From Notamacropus eugenii (taxonomy: Eukaryota; Chordata; Mammalia; Diprotodontia; Macropodidae): a stretch of 64,000 bases of DNA. Positions within the stretch are counted from its first letter, which is position 1, and every line of letters starts with the position of its first letter. The stretch spans positions 90,378,575-90,442,574 of the forward strand of contig NC_092872.1 of the NCBI RefSeq assembly GCF_028372415.1, read 5' to 3'. Below the pieces are notes generated by a model. It was given only the letters and a program-made list of their open reading frames with translations, was not told where the DNA came from and searched no databases. Shown here piece after piece: positions 27,375 to 39,500 of this stretch. The position numbers were made by a program, and so were the translations under genes.

Positions 27375-29679
27375 AGCTAACCTCTCCCTAAATTTCCCTA
27401 AATAATTTCCTAAAACTTCCTCTCAGCCCTGACCCTGGATAAAAAGTATGATGGTGTTTTTCTTTAGCTTTGGTTAAAGAAAGTCCATGATTCAGAATCT
27501 GACCATTCCTGGTAAGACATGATGACTCCAAATGGTTGCTCTTGGCAGTCAACACTGGTTATGAATTCAGGCATGAACTCTGAGAAAGAAACTGCTCCCC
27601 AGTCATGACCCACCCAGCACTATCTGCAGGCCTGGTTGGAAAAGGGAAAACTCAGGTTCAGATCTAGATGCCCAAGGACAACAAAGGAGACCAAAAAGAA
27701 AATACTTAGTGTCTTGTGATCTATCACTAATGGTGGCCAACTTTTCTATGTTCCCGAACAAGCTGTGTGCTTACTCAGCTCAGCAGGGGATTGCAGGGGG
27801 AGAGGGGGAGGGAAATTCTCACCATTTCTCGCTTGATGGATTTTGTGAATGATGTCAGTGCAATTCCTATTTAAAGTACATCATCCATGAAATACAACAG
27901 AGTTGTTATGGGCCAATCAATGTCTGCCTTTTTAAAGTTTGGGGGTTTTGTTTTTTTTCCAAAACAGCTGATGCCATGAAAAATAAGATTAATCTTAAAC
28001 TCCATTCTTGGCTAATGAGTCCATATTTATGTCCTACTCCCTAGAAAAAGAGCTCATGGGGATAAGAGGGTGCCTCCTCGTCAGTTTTGTGCTAACTGCA
28101 AATTTGATAAGCCTTCTATCTATGCCTTTATCCAGGTTGGGTAAAGGACTTACAGAAAGGAGTCAGCTAAACATTGTAGTGTAATGGGGCATCATTATTA
28201 TCCAGAATACTTGGGAAATGAAATGGCTAATCAAGGATAGATTGAATGTTCTTTTACACGTCAGCCAGGAGAAAAATTAGGCTCTCAGGAACGTGATTGT
28301 GATAATCAAGAAAAACAAAAGTGTCACAATTTTCCAGAGGTTTCTAGGTAATCACTTTGACCTGCCATTTTACCATGACAGTAGAAAAAAAATTTTTTTT
28401 AAGCTATATTGAGGAAAAGAGTCAAGTCAAAGAAGGAATATGACCACAGCTCAGAGATGGATAGTGTGATGATAACAGAGAAGGGAAAGAAGGTAGAACC
28501 ACTCAACTCTTATTTTGACTACTTCCTCTGCCAAGAAGAATATACTTCCCATTGGAAAGAGCAGGATAAAAATTGTTTCCAGACAGCTAAAACACAAAAT
28601 AAATGTTAAAGGGGACTGGCCAACAAGCATCCAGTCCTGGAAGCATGCACAGAGAACCCATGTGTATGTTTAATGACCCTGTTTTTGGAAGTTCTTAATG
28701 ACATGGAATAAAGGAGCTTGGCTCTCCACTTCAGAGTATGCACATGTATTTTATGGTTACTTCCTGTCTGTATATTGTATAGTGAATAAAAATATTTTTG
28801 ATAGGCTAGTGAGCTGGAACTGAATGTATATGAAAAAGGCACTGACTGGTTGATTTAGTCTTTCTTTCTCCTTATTGCATTTGACTGAGAGGATGACAAA
28901 GCCTCTAGATGGGGAGAAAGACCTAAAGACCTTTGTCTTTCTATCCAGGTTGCTGCCACATGACCTGTGAATGCATGGCAAGGTTGCTCTGTTCTGTTCT
29001 TGTAGGGACTATTCTTTCCTGGTCTTAGGTAAAGAAATGGTGGAGATCTTTTGAACTAGTAATGAAGGCTATGGAACCTCCAGAGATCCAGTGATGGAAA
29101 AGAAATTGTGGTAGTCACCATAGCTGGGCTGGATGATGTGCCAGTGCAGCCCTGAGGAATGATTTATGTGATCAAGCCCAGCAGTAGATTAACCTGGAAA
29201 CTGACATACCAAGTCCTGCAGGACAGGAGAGACTCATCCAGGGGTTTTGTTGCATTTGGAAGTGAACTTGGAGGTGACAGAAGCTTTGTAGCAATCCCTT
29301 TAAGTTTGAGTCCACTCTCCCCAGAGACTGAGGCAGGAAGGGGGAGAGTATAAGAGAACACCTGGTTGTCCCTCAATAAGTTCAGGTATTTACTTTGCCC
29401 AAGTCAGAAATGATGGATATGTAATATGGCACGTAGCATAAAAAATTTTTTTAGATATTCTTTAGTTTTGCCAAAGTTGTTTTTTCCCCTTTTCTTCATA
29501 CTTTATTATAAAAGATGGTTCTTTGGAAATAGTAGAGAGGAAGAAATTCATCAGGAAATGTAAAAATAAAATATATCAACACAATTTATTATTAAAAATA
29601 TATTTTTAATTATAGAGAATACAATCAGTATAGAAGAATTGGGGAAGGGAAAAAGTCCTGAATGTCAAAAAGGGAAAAT
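27375..29679. other. Intergenic, no gene or repeat recognised
   Basis: Read on both strands. Several open frames of 60-80 codons look random. No splice-site-bounded homology and no clear repeat family. Confidence 0.4.
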
Positions 29680-30475
29680 AATGAAATCCACAAACTACAT
29701 AGGCCAGCAAGCTTGACTTGGATTCCTGGCAAAATTCTAGAATGAATATGTTTATGAGAGAACGGATCTCTTTAAGAAAGATCACTTAGAATGCAGTGAT
29801 CATAAAAGGCTAGAATGATTGTTTATTTGTTTTTTTTTTTTATCAAGAATAGGTCACATTCAACCTTGTTCTAGATTGAGGGATCCTTAACTTGGGATCC
29901 ACAGAATCCTAAGGAATCCATGGTATCTATCCATAGATATGTTTCAGGGGGTCTGTGAACTTGGATGGGGAAAAATGCATCTTTATTTTCACTGACTTCT
30001 AACTGAAATTTAACGTTTCCTTCCATTATGAATGGGGGCAATAAACATTCTGGGAAGGGGTCATAGGCTTCACTAGACTTCCAAAGTAGTCCATGATAAG
30101 AAAAAAAGTTGAGACTTTGTACTAGACAATTTGCATTGCCTTTTTTGATGAGGTTACCAAATGGCTAGATCAAAAGAATGTTATAGATATGATTTACCTA
30201 AATTTCAGCAAAGTATTTGACAAAATCTTTCAAGCTATCTTTATTGATAAGATGGAAAGTAAGTGGGTTAAGTGCATAATTAGGTAGATTTGTAACAGGA
30301 TTAACAAGTAGAGTCAAAGAATTAATGTTGCAAGGAATCTGTTTTACTCTGCTATTTAAAATTCTTATCAATGATTTGGATAAAAGGATAGGAGAAGTGT
30401 TGATCAAATATGCAAATAGCATGAACTGAAAGGCAGAGTGAATGTGCTGGATGACAGAAAGGAATCATATCTACT
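29680..30475 (+). mobile_element. CR1/L3 LINE, reverse transcriptase part
   Basis: Degenerate CR1-type ORF2. The DNA reads like cagcaagcttgacttggatt and tcaagaataggtcacattca, and the protein remnant DMIYLNFSKVFDK corresponds to the CR1 motif DxVYLDFSKAFD. It is interrupted by a MITE at 29877-30119. The 3' part of what is probably the same copy resumes at about 32780. Confidence 0.65.
29877..30119. mobile_element. hAT-type MITE inserted in the CR1/L3 copy
   Basis: 243 bp of sequence foreign to CR1, flanked by TTCTAGAT (29869-29876) and TACTAGAC (30120-30127), which fit the hAT 8 bp target pattern NTCTAGAN with two differences. The ends are degenerate inverted repeats (agggatccttaacttggg against a complementary caactttttt-type end). 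The interior has gggggtctgtgaacttggat, typical of an old mammalian MITE family that I cannot name with certainty. Confidence 0.6.
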
Positions 30476-30479
30476 AAAA

Positions 30480-30665
30480 TGAATCATAGGATCATACATT
30501 TAAAGCTGGAAGGGTCTTTAGATGATATGGAGCCCAACCCTCTCATTTCACAGAGGAAGAAAACAAGGTATGTGGAGGTTACGTGACTTGCACACAACCA
30601 AAAAGATTCTAAGGTGGATTTTTAACTGGGTCTTCCTGACTTCCAGTCCAGTATCCTATCCACTA
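30480..30665 (-). mobile_element. MIR-type SINE remnant
   Basis: Antisense MIR-like core: agctggaagggtctttagat, then cagaggaagaaaacaaggta and a gacttgcac segment. Ends are diffuse. Confidence 0.5.
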
Positions 30666-30689
30666 CATCACACTTACAAGTAACTGAAA

Positions 30690-31755
30690 ACAAAGAGAAG
30701 ACAAACTGTTCCTATTTGCAGATGACAGGAGGCTATACTTAGCAAACCCCAGACAAGCAGCAAAGAAGTTAATTGAGACAATAGCTTAAGCTTAATAGCT
30801 TCAGTATGGTAGAAGGATACAAAAAATAAATCCTTCCAAATCATCAGCATTTTCATATAAAATGAAATACTATATTTTCATGTAATAGCAGAAGCCAAGA
30901 ATCAATGATAATAAGAAATATTCAATTAATATAATTATAAAAATTTATCAAGTATTTGAAGTTAACCTGTCAAGACATATGCAAGATTTATATAACCACA
31001 ATCCCATAATATTCTTTATGAAAATAAAGGGAGACAAGTAATTGAAAGATATTCACTGCTTGTGGTTTACGTTGTGCTAATTTAATAAAAATGACAGCAT
31101 TATCCAAATTAATTTATAAATTTGGAACCAAGTTAAATTCCAGGAGGATATTTCCTTTAACTAAGAAAAAACAATAATAAAAGAGAAGTAATCAAAAACA
31201 GTAGCACAGCCTTTGATAAATAAACCCCACAAAACCTCAAATTATTGGGAGGACTTTTTTCTTGACATGAACTGGTGGGAAAACTGAAGGAGAGTTAGGC
31301 AAACAATCGATTTAGACCAGCATCTTATGCCATAGATTAAAGTATGCTGAAAATTGACAAATGACCTATGTACGAAAGCTTATAGGAAAAAAACCTTAAA
31401 ATACAGTGAGATCAAGTATATTTCACAACTATGGAGAAAAACATTTAAAAAATGAGAGATTAAATAGATATCTTTTGCTATATTGAATTTAAAATCTTTT
31501 GAATGAATGAAATCAATGAAAAAATAGAAGAAAAATAGTACGGTAAAGAAAGTATTTGCATCAAGCATCACTAATAAAAATTTAATATCCAAAATATATA
31601 GATCATAAACACAAACATGTCATATAAGAGACATCCCCCCAAAATTATTCATATAAGAATATAAACCAAGTTTTCAAAAGAAAAATTGCAAACTCTGAAT
31701 GATCACATAAAACATATTCTAAACCATTAGTATTAAGAGAGATTCAAATCAAGCA
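30690..31755 (+). mobile_element. L1 ORF2 C-terminal fragment and 3' end
   Basis: The broken translation follows L1 ORF2 from the reverse transcriptase active site (FADDRRLYLANP, where the family has FADDMILYLENP) through NLSRHMQDLYNHN to the last part of ORF2 and 3' UTR. Many stops and frame changes; long dead. It separates the two CR1/L3 pieces. Confidence 0.65.
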
Positions 31756-32230
31756 ATCAAGCAATGAGTGTTTACTAAGTCCTTATTATATGCCACGCAC
31801 TGGGCTAGGCGCTGGAGCCACAAAGACAAAAATGAAAAGCGTTTTAACATAAGGAGCTTAAGTGCTATTGAGGGAGGTAATGTGTATATAAATAAGTACA
31901 GCAAAACAAAGGATTTTTTTTTTATTTTGCAGGAGGCAGTAGTAGGTTGGGAGGGGAGGAAAGGGCCAGGAAAAGCTTCATGCAGAAGATAGTGATTGAA
32001 CTAAACTTTGAAGTTCTAAGGGGGATTCTAAAAGATATTGGTGAAGAGGGACTGAATTCTGAACAGCTGCCTGTGCAGCTGGAAATGGGAGATAGAATAT
32101 AGTGTATGAGAAATAACAATTTTGGAAGGTCTATAGGAATGCTGGAAAGTTAGGTTAGAGTCAGGTTGTAAAGGACTTTAAATATCAGAGGAATTTATAT
32201 ATAATCCTAGGGTGCCATTGGAATTTATTG
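31756..32230 (-). mobile_element. L2-type LINE 3' region
   Basis: Antisense L2 3' end, recognised by tccttattatatgccacgca followed by ctaggcgctggagccacaaa, running on into the adjoining non-coding region (aggaaaagcttcatgcagaa). Family assignment is from memory of the consensus. Confidence 0.5.
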
Positions 32231-32319
32231 TTCAGGGTAAGTCACACCTGACTTGTAGAACATGGTGAAGAAGGGTAAGATTTGAGGCAGGAATTTCACT
32301 TAGGCTATTGAAATAGCAC

Positions 32320-32525
32320 AGCTAAGAGATGCCAAAGGTGTTTTACACGTATCTATTCCACTGGATCCTCACACCAACCCATGAGGTAAATACTGCTATT
32401 GTTCCATTTTACAGGTAAAGAAGGTGAGACTGAAAGAAGTTCAGTGGATTGCCTAGAATCAAAATATCAGAATAGGATTTGAAATCATGGCCTCATGACT
32501 CCAAGCTGATTGCTCTATCCATGTA
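32320..32525 (-). mobile_element. MIR-type SINE remnant
   Basis: Antisense MIR/THER-like sequence with the ctattgttccattttacagg core and a final gattgctctatcc segment. Confidence 0.5.
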
Positions 32526-32779
32526 GCATAAAAGTCACACAGGTAATGGAACATACTTCCTCACTTAAGAAGAGGAATGGGAAACTACTGGGGCAGGATT
32601 TTTATATTCATTGTCAGATATAGTCATTGTTTCATGTTGGAGAGGGGAGGCTTAATTGTTTTTCCTTATCCCAAGGGATGCTTCATTTGGGGAAGAGAGT
32701 GAAATGAATGTGAGCTAAAGATAGAAGGTATCTACAAAGCACTTTTTGAATTTTTTAAAAGTATAAATATATTGTTACA

Positions 32780-33480
32780 CTGATTCAAAAACCAATTCCA
32801 CAACTTCAAGGTGGGGATGGTATGGCTACATTCACATGAAAAAAATTTGAGAGGTTTTAGTGGATAGTAAGCTCAGTATTTCTCAACAATGGGATACAGC
32901 TGGCAAAAAAAAAGTCCAGCGTCAACTTAGACTGCATTAAGAGCAGAAGAATCTAGGCAAAGAAAGTGGTAGTCCCAACAGATTCTGACCTGTTCTGACT
33001 ACATCAGTAATACTGTATTCATTTTTGGGTACCAAAATTTTACTTTGGAATATTTTAGGAATAACATTGATAATTATAGAAAGAACATTGATAATCTGAA
33101 GAGTATCAGGAAAGGGTGTCCAGGATGAGTGAATACCTTGAGATGATTTCACATGAGATCTGTTTGAAGGCATGAGGAACATTTAACCTTGAACAAAGAA
33201 GACTTAGGGGAGCATGGTCATTATCATCAGGGATTTGAGATGCTATCATGTGGAAAGAGTATTAAATCTGATCTGCTTGATCCCAGAAGACCAGTGGTGG
33301 AAATTGTAGATTTATATGAAATATAAGGCAACAATTTCTAATAATTAAAGATATTCCAAAGTGGAATGGAGTGCCCCGGAAGGTCATCAGGCTTGACTAA
33401 TGGTCATCAAGCAAAGCTGGGTCATTGGGGAGAATCTGTGCCTTCTGGGATAATTTCTAATTCTCAGATTCTGTGAAAAC
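32780..33480 (+). mobile_element. CR1/L3 LINE 3' end
   Basis: It follows the CR1/L3 consensus in order: gttttagtggatagtaagct, then the tgcattaagagcagaagaat block, tggaatggagtgccccggaa and a final ctcagattctgtg. It starts where the CR1 at 29680-30475 stops, with a gap of perhaps 100-150 bp of consensus, so the two probably belong to one insertion. Confidence 0.65.
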
Positions 33481-33747
33481 AGTACTAGATTGAAAAAATC
33501 TACTGTATGGTAGCAGGACCAGTAAACTTCACCACTTACAACAAATTTTGTTCTGTCAATTTTTATAATACAGACATAAACACACATAAAATCAACTCAT
33601 CCACAAGTATTTTTTAAGTGCTTGACACTGTGTTAAGCACTAGGAATTTTTTTTAAAAGCCAAAATTGTCTTTATCAGCACCAGCAACAAAAATAACAAA
33701 CTGCAACCCCTTCTAATCTTTATGATTATACAAAAATACTTTCTTTT

Positions 33748-34342
33748 GGGAGCCAGGATTTAAGGGGGCAGAGCAGCTGAAGGAGGGGCAGAAGAGGAGG
33801 GACTTTGAAGAATGTGCCACCCACCTCCTCATCCTAGTACGCTGCTCACCTTCTGCAAGATTGTGGGTAACAAGTGGGAGGCCTACCTTGGGCTGCTACA
33901 GATGGAGTACACCGAAGGGGATGCCATGGATACACTGAGCCTGAAGCACTACTGCTGCCACAGGATGCTGCTGGCCCACATGGATCTGATAGAGAAGCTT
34001 CTCAACTAGTTGCCCCTGAAGAAGTGAGCCCCCACCCCTGAATGCCTGGCCAGCCATCTTCCACAAGCCCGAGGAAAAGAGCCCCCACCCCTGATCACCT
34101 TGATCAGCTTTCTATGCCATCCCTGAACATATTGATCAGCTATCTGACACATGGAAGAGTCCCCATCCCTGAAGGCCCACATCAGCTGTCTATCACATGG
34201 AAGAGTCCAAGGAAAAGAGCCCCTATCCCTGAACATCTTGATAACCTATCTGCTACATGGAAGAGCACCACCATGCCTGAAGGCCCCCATCGGCTATCTG
34301 TCACAAGGCCTCCAGAGGTGGTAATAAACTCACTATTGGGGG
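33748..34342 (+). pseudogene. POLR2L: Processed pseudogene of POLR2L (RPB10)
   Basis: RPB10 is the roughly 67-residue zinc-binding subunit shared by RNA polymerases I, II and III. Bases 33825-34027 correspond to its whole coding region without an intron. The main frame reads [20 protein letters not shown], then [20 protein letters not shown] and [10 protein letters not shown]. The start codon is lost (CTC), one base is missing near codon 8, the codon after LLN is TAG, and the normal terminal TGA is kept at 34025-34027. A 3' UTR with diverged ~46 bp repeats and an AATAAA at 34323-34328 follow. Direct repeats AAAAATACTTT[C/G]TTTT flank it (33732-33747 and 34343-34358), showing L1-mediated retroposition. 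The unit is not functional. Confidence 0.9.
34028..34320 (+). repeat. Diverged tandem repeat in the POLR2L retrocopy 3' UTR
   Basis: About five units of roughly 46 bp, each starting GAGCCCCxAxCCCTGAA, with tgatcagctatctg in the middle and cacatggaa at the end. Since it sits between stop codon and poly(A) signal, the repeat was probably already in the parental mRNA. Confidence 0.6.
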
Positions 34343-34358
34343 AAAAATACTTTGTTTT

Positions 34359-35898
34359 AGGTAATTCCCATTTCTTTTCTTTAAATTAATCAGCAAGTTT
34401 TTAGTAAATACCCCTGTGGCGGTTTTCACTATGGGATCAGACCTGTGCTAGATTTTCTGTTGGATGAAGAAAAAATATAAGATATAGTCCCTTCCTTCAA
34501 AGAGTTGACAATCTAATTGGGGATACAAGACTAATACACATGAAAATTTTTAATGCTTCACCTCCCTCCCCAAGAGTCATTATAGACACAATTTAACCCA
34601 ATCATAGATCCATCTTCCAGGCATCGTCTTCATACTATTCTGCCTGCTTTCCAGCTTCCACCTCCAGCTAGAACTTAGGCTCCCATTTCTGAGATGTTTA
34701 ACTTCTGATTGATGACTAGAAGAATACCACGAGAAGACATTGGTGGTGCTGTAGCTTTAGAGGTGTGAGTTGACTCTCTACAAAGTGGCCTAGCCTTGAA
34801 CATTCCTCATGTGTGTGCCTTTCATAGACATGCCTGTGCATGAACCCTGCCCCCTCTGATAGAATTTGTGCAAGAGTGTGCCCTCAGTTTAGGGGGGGAG
34901 TGTTCTATTTCAAATTTTCTTACCATGCTTATTATTGTATTCTTACTGTTTCATTAAATGCCTTTGCTTTAAAACTAATTGTATCCAGTTGGCTCACTCA
35001 GAGACAAAGTAAACACAGTGGTTGGGACCTGATAGCTGTGGTTTTAAGTGTATGTGGACCCTTGCATATTTTAAAATTGGGGTATTCTGGAAACACCAGG
35101 TATAATACAGAGGGGCCCAATGTGCTACAACAGTCTTTTGGCAATGAAAGCTACTATTGCTCAGGTATGGCACTAGACTCACCCATGCAGGCAGTTTAGT
35201 CCACAGTTGTGGCATCTAGAATGACATCCACTCTTCCCTACTCTTTTTGGACTGTATCACTAACGACAACCTTCTTCCACCCCTGGGGTCTTCCTAGAGT
35301 TTGTGTTTGGAGAGGAGGAAAGGTTAGAAGAGTGATCATAGCCCCTACCATGTGGCTACAATTTACACTTTCTCAGGGTCTCATGGGAAAACACAAGTGT
35401 GGTGGTAATAAAGGGAGGTGATGGGAGAAGGTCACACACATGTGTGCAACCTTCACTTCCTATTACTTCCCACTATACCTCCTGAACCCCCACTAGTACG
35501 CTTCCCATTTACACAAAATCAGTCAACATGATACCATTTGGTAAGTCAGTCAACATATACTCATTATGCACCTGTCATGCACCAGGTCCTGTGCTAAGCA
35601 CTGGAAATACGAAAAGAGATAAAATACAGTCCCTGCCCTCAAGGAGTTCACAATCTAGTGGGGGAAACAAGAAGCAAATAAATATGTACAAACAAACAAT
35701 ATACAGGATAAATAGGAAATAAAAGAAAGAAAGCATTAAAATCAAGAGGAACTGGGAAAGATGGGAACCATTTACCTACTGACAAGTCAAAAAAAAGAAT
35801 ATTTATAATATTAACTCAAGATAAAAAAAGCAGGGATAAACAACATTTATTCAATGTAAGACAAAAGTAGAAATGACAGCAATTAAAATGTAATAGTT
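34359..35898. other. Intergenic with L2 remnants
   Basis: Antisense L2 3' ends at about 34390-34560 (ttccttcaaagagttgacaa) and 35525-35740 (tcctgtgctaagcactggaa). Bases 34560-35520 show no gene or repeat I can name. Confidence 0.45.
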
Positions 35899-36200
35899 AC
35901 TCTTGATGCAAAATGCCATCCACATCCAGAGAAAGAACTATGGAATTGGAAAGCAGAATAAAGCAGATCATTTTCTCTTGTGTTATGTTTTGTTTTGTTT
36001 TGTTTTTTCTCCTGGTGTCTCTCATTCGTTTCAATTCTTCTATGCAATATGACTAATATGAAATTGTGTTTAATAAGAATGTCTTTGTAGAAGCCATAGA
36101 AGATTGCATGCCATCTTGGGGAGAGAGAGGGAGAAAATTTAAAACTTATAGAAGTGATTGTTGAAAACTGAAAACAAATTAATTAATAAAAAAATTTTTT
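35899..36200 (+). mobile_element. Short L1-tailed retroposon with target duplication
   Basis: 302 bp bounded by AATGTAATAGTT (35887-35898 and 36201-36212). It resembles the 3' end of marsupial L1/HAL1 elements: tccagagaaagaactatgga, a T-rich (TTTTG)n stretch, then gagagagagggagaaaattt and an A-rich tail. Either a 5'-truncated L1 or a SINE using an L1 tail. Confidence 0.7.
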
Positions 36201-36212
36201 AATGTAATAGTT

Positions 36213-36549
36213 CAATTTCCCAGTCATGTGACAAAAATGTGGACACCTACACATTTTTTCTAATATCCATGACTTCTCAAACCTCTCCAAAATAGAGATA
36301 CATAAGAGAAACAGTAATTTCAGCTGTCTCCATGGTATAGAACAATAAGGATACAAACAAGGTGAAAACTCAAGCAGTTAAAAACAAAGAATGCTAATTA
36401 TCCCTAGCTCCTAATGTCCTCACTCAGCATCCTGTCTTCTTCCACCACCCGCCACACTCTGGCAGCAGAGTTACATAAGCCAATCAATGAGCTCTCAGTA
36501 GAACTCAATTCTATGAGCCCCAGTTTCTTGGAAGTCCAAAAGGGAAAAA
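36213..36549. other. Intergenic, nothing recognised
   Basis: No gene or identifiable repeat seen on either strand. Confidence 0.4.
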
Positions 36550-39500
36550 TTTGCTCAGGCTAAGACAGCAGTGTACAGTGCAGCCAGAGAACTGAGGAAC
36601 AAATGAACCTGGGCAGGATATGTGTAGCTATGTAGCACTATACTAAGTCCAAGGGAAAGGGGCCAGCGTCCAGCTGGGGACAATTCTATTCCCTCAGACA
36701 TAGTTTGAGGCAAAGACCAAGGCTGGTCAACTGTAAATTGCCCAACATGGGAGGAGGCTGACACACTTTTAGATACAGGCTCCAGAGAAACCATCATTAA
36801 AGGAGACGGAGTCATAAATTGAGAAGTAAAAGAAAATAAGGCAGGAAAGATTGAAAATAACCAAACATCTCAGGAGGAAGAAAACTCAGTTAAAGACCTT
36901 GAGCATAAGCAGATAAACAGGGAAGATATTAATAAAAGGATGAAAAATGGTTTCCAGATCAAATAAAAGAGACCAGGCATCTATAAATAAATATTGCAAA
37001 ACAAAGGAACATGAGTCTGTATCTGCTGAGGCAGAGAGGATCCTGTGGATTCCCAAGAGAACATGGAACCACAATAGTATGTTATTGAATGGTTTAAAAG
37101 AGAAATAAGAATTGTGGAAGCAGAAATAATTGCACAACAGAAATAATTAGCAGAATTTAATAGAACTTAAATATATAGGAAGTCTTGCCAAAGAAATGAA
37201 AGATGATAACTGACTGGCGATGCAAATACACAGAAGTGAAGGACAATCTTAAATAAAAGAGGCAATAATAATAAAAGAAAGTGTATTCAAGCAAAACATA
37301 TTGATTGCAAATACAGGATGCACAGGAAACTTAAGGATTATAGGCTTTCAGAAGAACATGACAAACCAGAAAACCTTAACACCATAATGCAAGAAATAAT
37401 ATAAGAAAACTGTCCAGAACTTCTGAACACAAAAAACAAAATGACAATTGGAAAACCTACAGATTGCCTCCAGGAGTAATGTCATGGAGGTGGGAACATA
37501 CCAAAAGCTATGCTGCAAACTCCAGAATGCATAGTGGTTAAATTGAACAATTCTACTGACAAACAAATTCTGCAAGCAACTAGGAGAAAGACATTCAGAT
37601 GTAAAGGAAAGAAAACTCAAATAACCTAAGACTACTCTTCATCCCAGAAACCACAGAGGGGAATGGAATACTGTGTCCTGAAGAGCAAAGGAGTTCGAGA
37701 TGCAACCTAATGAGACAAATGAAAAATCAGAGAGACTGAATTTCTGGGTAATTAATAATTTATTAATTAGATAATCAATAAGTTGATGGTCAGTGGTTTC
37801 TTCCCACAACAACCAAGGACAAAACCATGGAGTTAACTAAATTCTTAAATGTCTGATAGGTGGAAATCAACTCTGACTGGTGAACAAATAATGAGGGGGT
37901 AGGTTTTCAAATGAGGAGGTGAGCTGAAGCTTTCAGCACCTCCTGCTGAGAATGAGGCTTAATCAGGAGACTTAGCCACCTCCAGCAGTCTGGACAAAGG
38001 AGTCCATCTCTATCCAGACCACTGGTTGGTTTTCTCCTTCATAAGTTGGATTACCCTAGACTCGAATGGAGGGGTGCAAAGGCGTTGACTTGATGGTTTG
38101 GGGCTAGAGTTCACCTTAATTAGATTCTGTTTACATTCTAAGCAAAGATAAGGTTTCCTAGTTGGATGAGGTCCTGCCCAAGATCATGGAGCAAATATCC
38201 CAAAGATACAGCCAATCTCACCAATCAGCCTTGTCCTTCAGAGACTGGCTGAATGATCCACAGGGGCTGATCCCTGAATGAGGAAATAGGGAAAACCTTA
38301 ATAGGTTATAAATCTGAGTACAACCATTAATGAGAAAAGATGGATCTAGAAAAAGAAGTCTTTCAAAAATTCTTATGAATAAAACCATACTGGAGGAAAT
38401 GATTTGCTTCTCAAACACCCCAGACAACAGAAATATAAGAAAGGTAAAAAAATGCAGCAATCAAGGACAACATAAAAAGATTAAGAGATTTATTTAAAAT
38501 GCATTCAAGGAGACAAGGGTAAAAACAGAAGTCAAATAGAAGTACAGTGGAGAAACAGGCCTGAAACATCATGGATTAAACCTCACAGCAGTCCCACATA
38601 CAGGTGAATCAGTGTCTTTTGTAGTACCAAATTGCAGAATGGGAATGTGCATCAAAGGTAGAAATGGAGAAAGAAGATAGAGGGGATAGAGATGTGAGGC
38701 ACCCTGATCAAGGCAAAGACTAACCATGAAGTTAAAATAACTCCAGTGGTCGCTCAAGAAGAGATCCTACAGGACAATGAGCAGGATTGAATTGAATAGG
38801 GAAGAAAGAAATAAGGAAATTTTGTTTTAGGGATAGGAGGGGCACTACTAAGGAATGCTCCTATGGCAGAAGTGGAATACCCAATAAAGGGAGATTAGGA
38901 CCTTAAAAAGGGTATAATCTGCAAAGATCTGGTGCTTAGAAAGAACACTTATCCTGCCTCAGGAGAAGGGGAATCAGAGTCCCTACAGGCAAATAAGAGG
39001 GCATGAAGCCCTTGGGACTGTCATGGCAAGCAAGGCCAAAATGATCATGGGGAAGGAGAGTCAATAATGAATTACACAATTAGGGTTTACAGGAAAATTC
39101 CTACCTTGGGGCAATATTCTCTCTACCATCCAAAGGAATTGGTATTTCTAAAAGTGAGGCACAATGGAAAGAAGGACCAAGGGATAAGACCTCTAAGGCA
39201 AAAACATAAAACTTGTTAAGAAGAAAGACCTCAAAATAGATCCTTTAAAAGCTTTAATTCATTGAGAAAAACAAAGATTAAAAAGAGATTAAATAAGTAT
39301 AAAAGCTATGAATGAAAGAATGTAAGCCTAGTATAGACAGAAAAGGTGATGAAGTAAAATAATGAAGGGAATGAGGGGAAAGACCTTCTGTGCTGTTTTA
39401 GAAATAAGATAGGAGAATGACATTTTAACAGCTAACAAACAAAACAAAACTTAACTGATGGGGGAAAATAGGAGGAATTAACTAAAAAAAACAATAACTA

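Noticed and set aside
27052-27405. 117-codon F/L/S-rich open frame
   Set aside because: Translation of the TTTC/CTTC microsatellite.
34006-34389. Open frames on both strands over the repeated 3' UTR of the POLR2L copy
   Set aside because: Produced by the ~46 bp tandem units; not conserved coding sequence.
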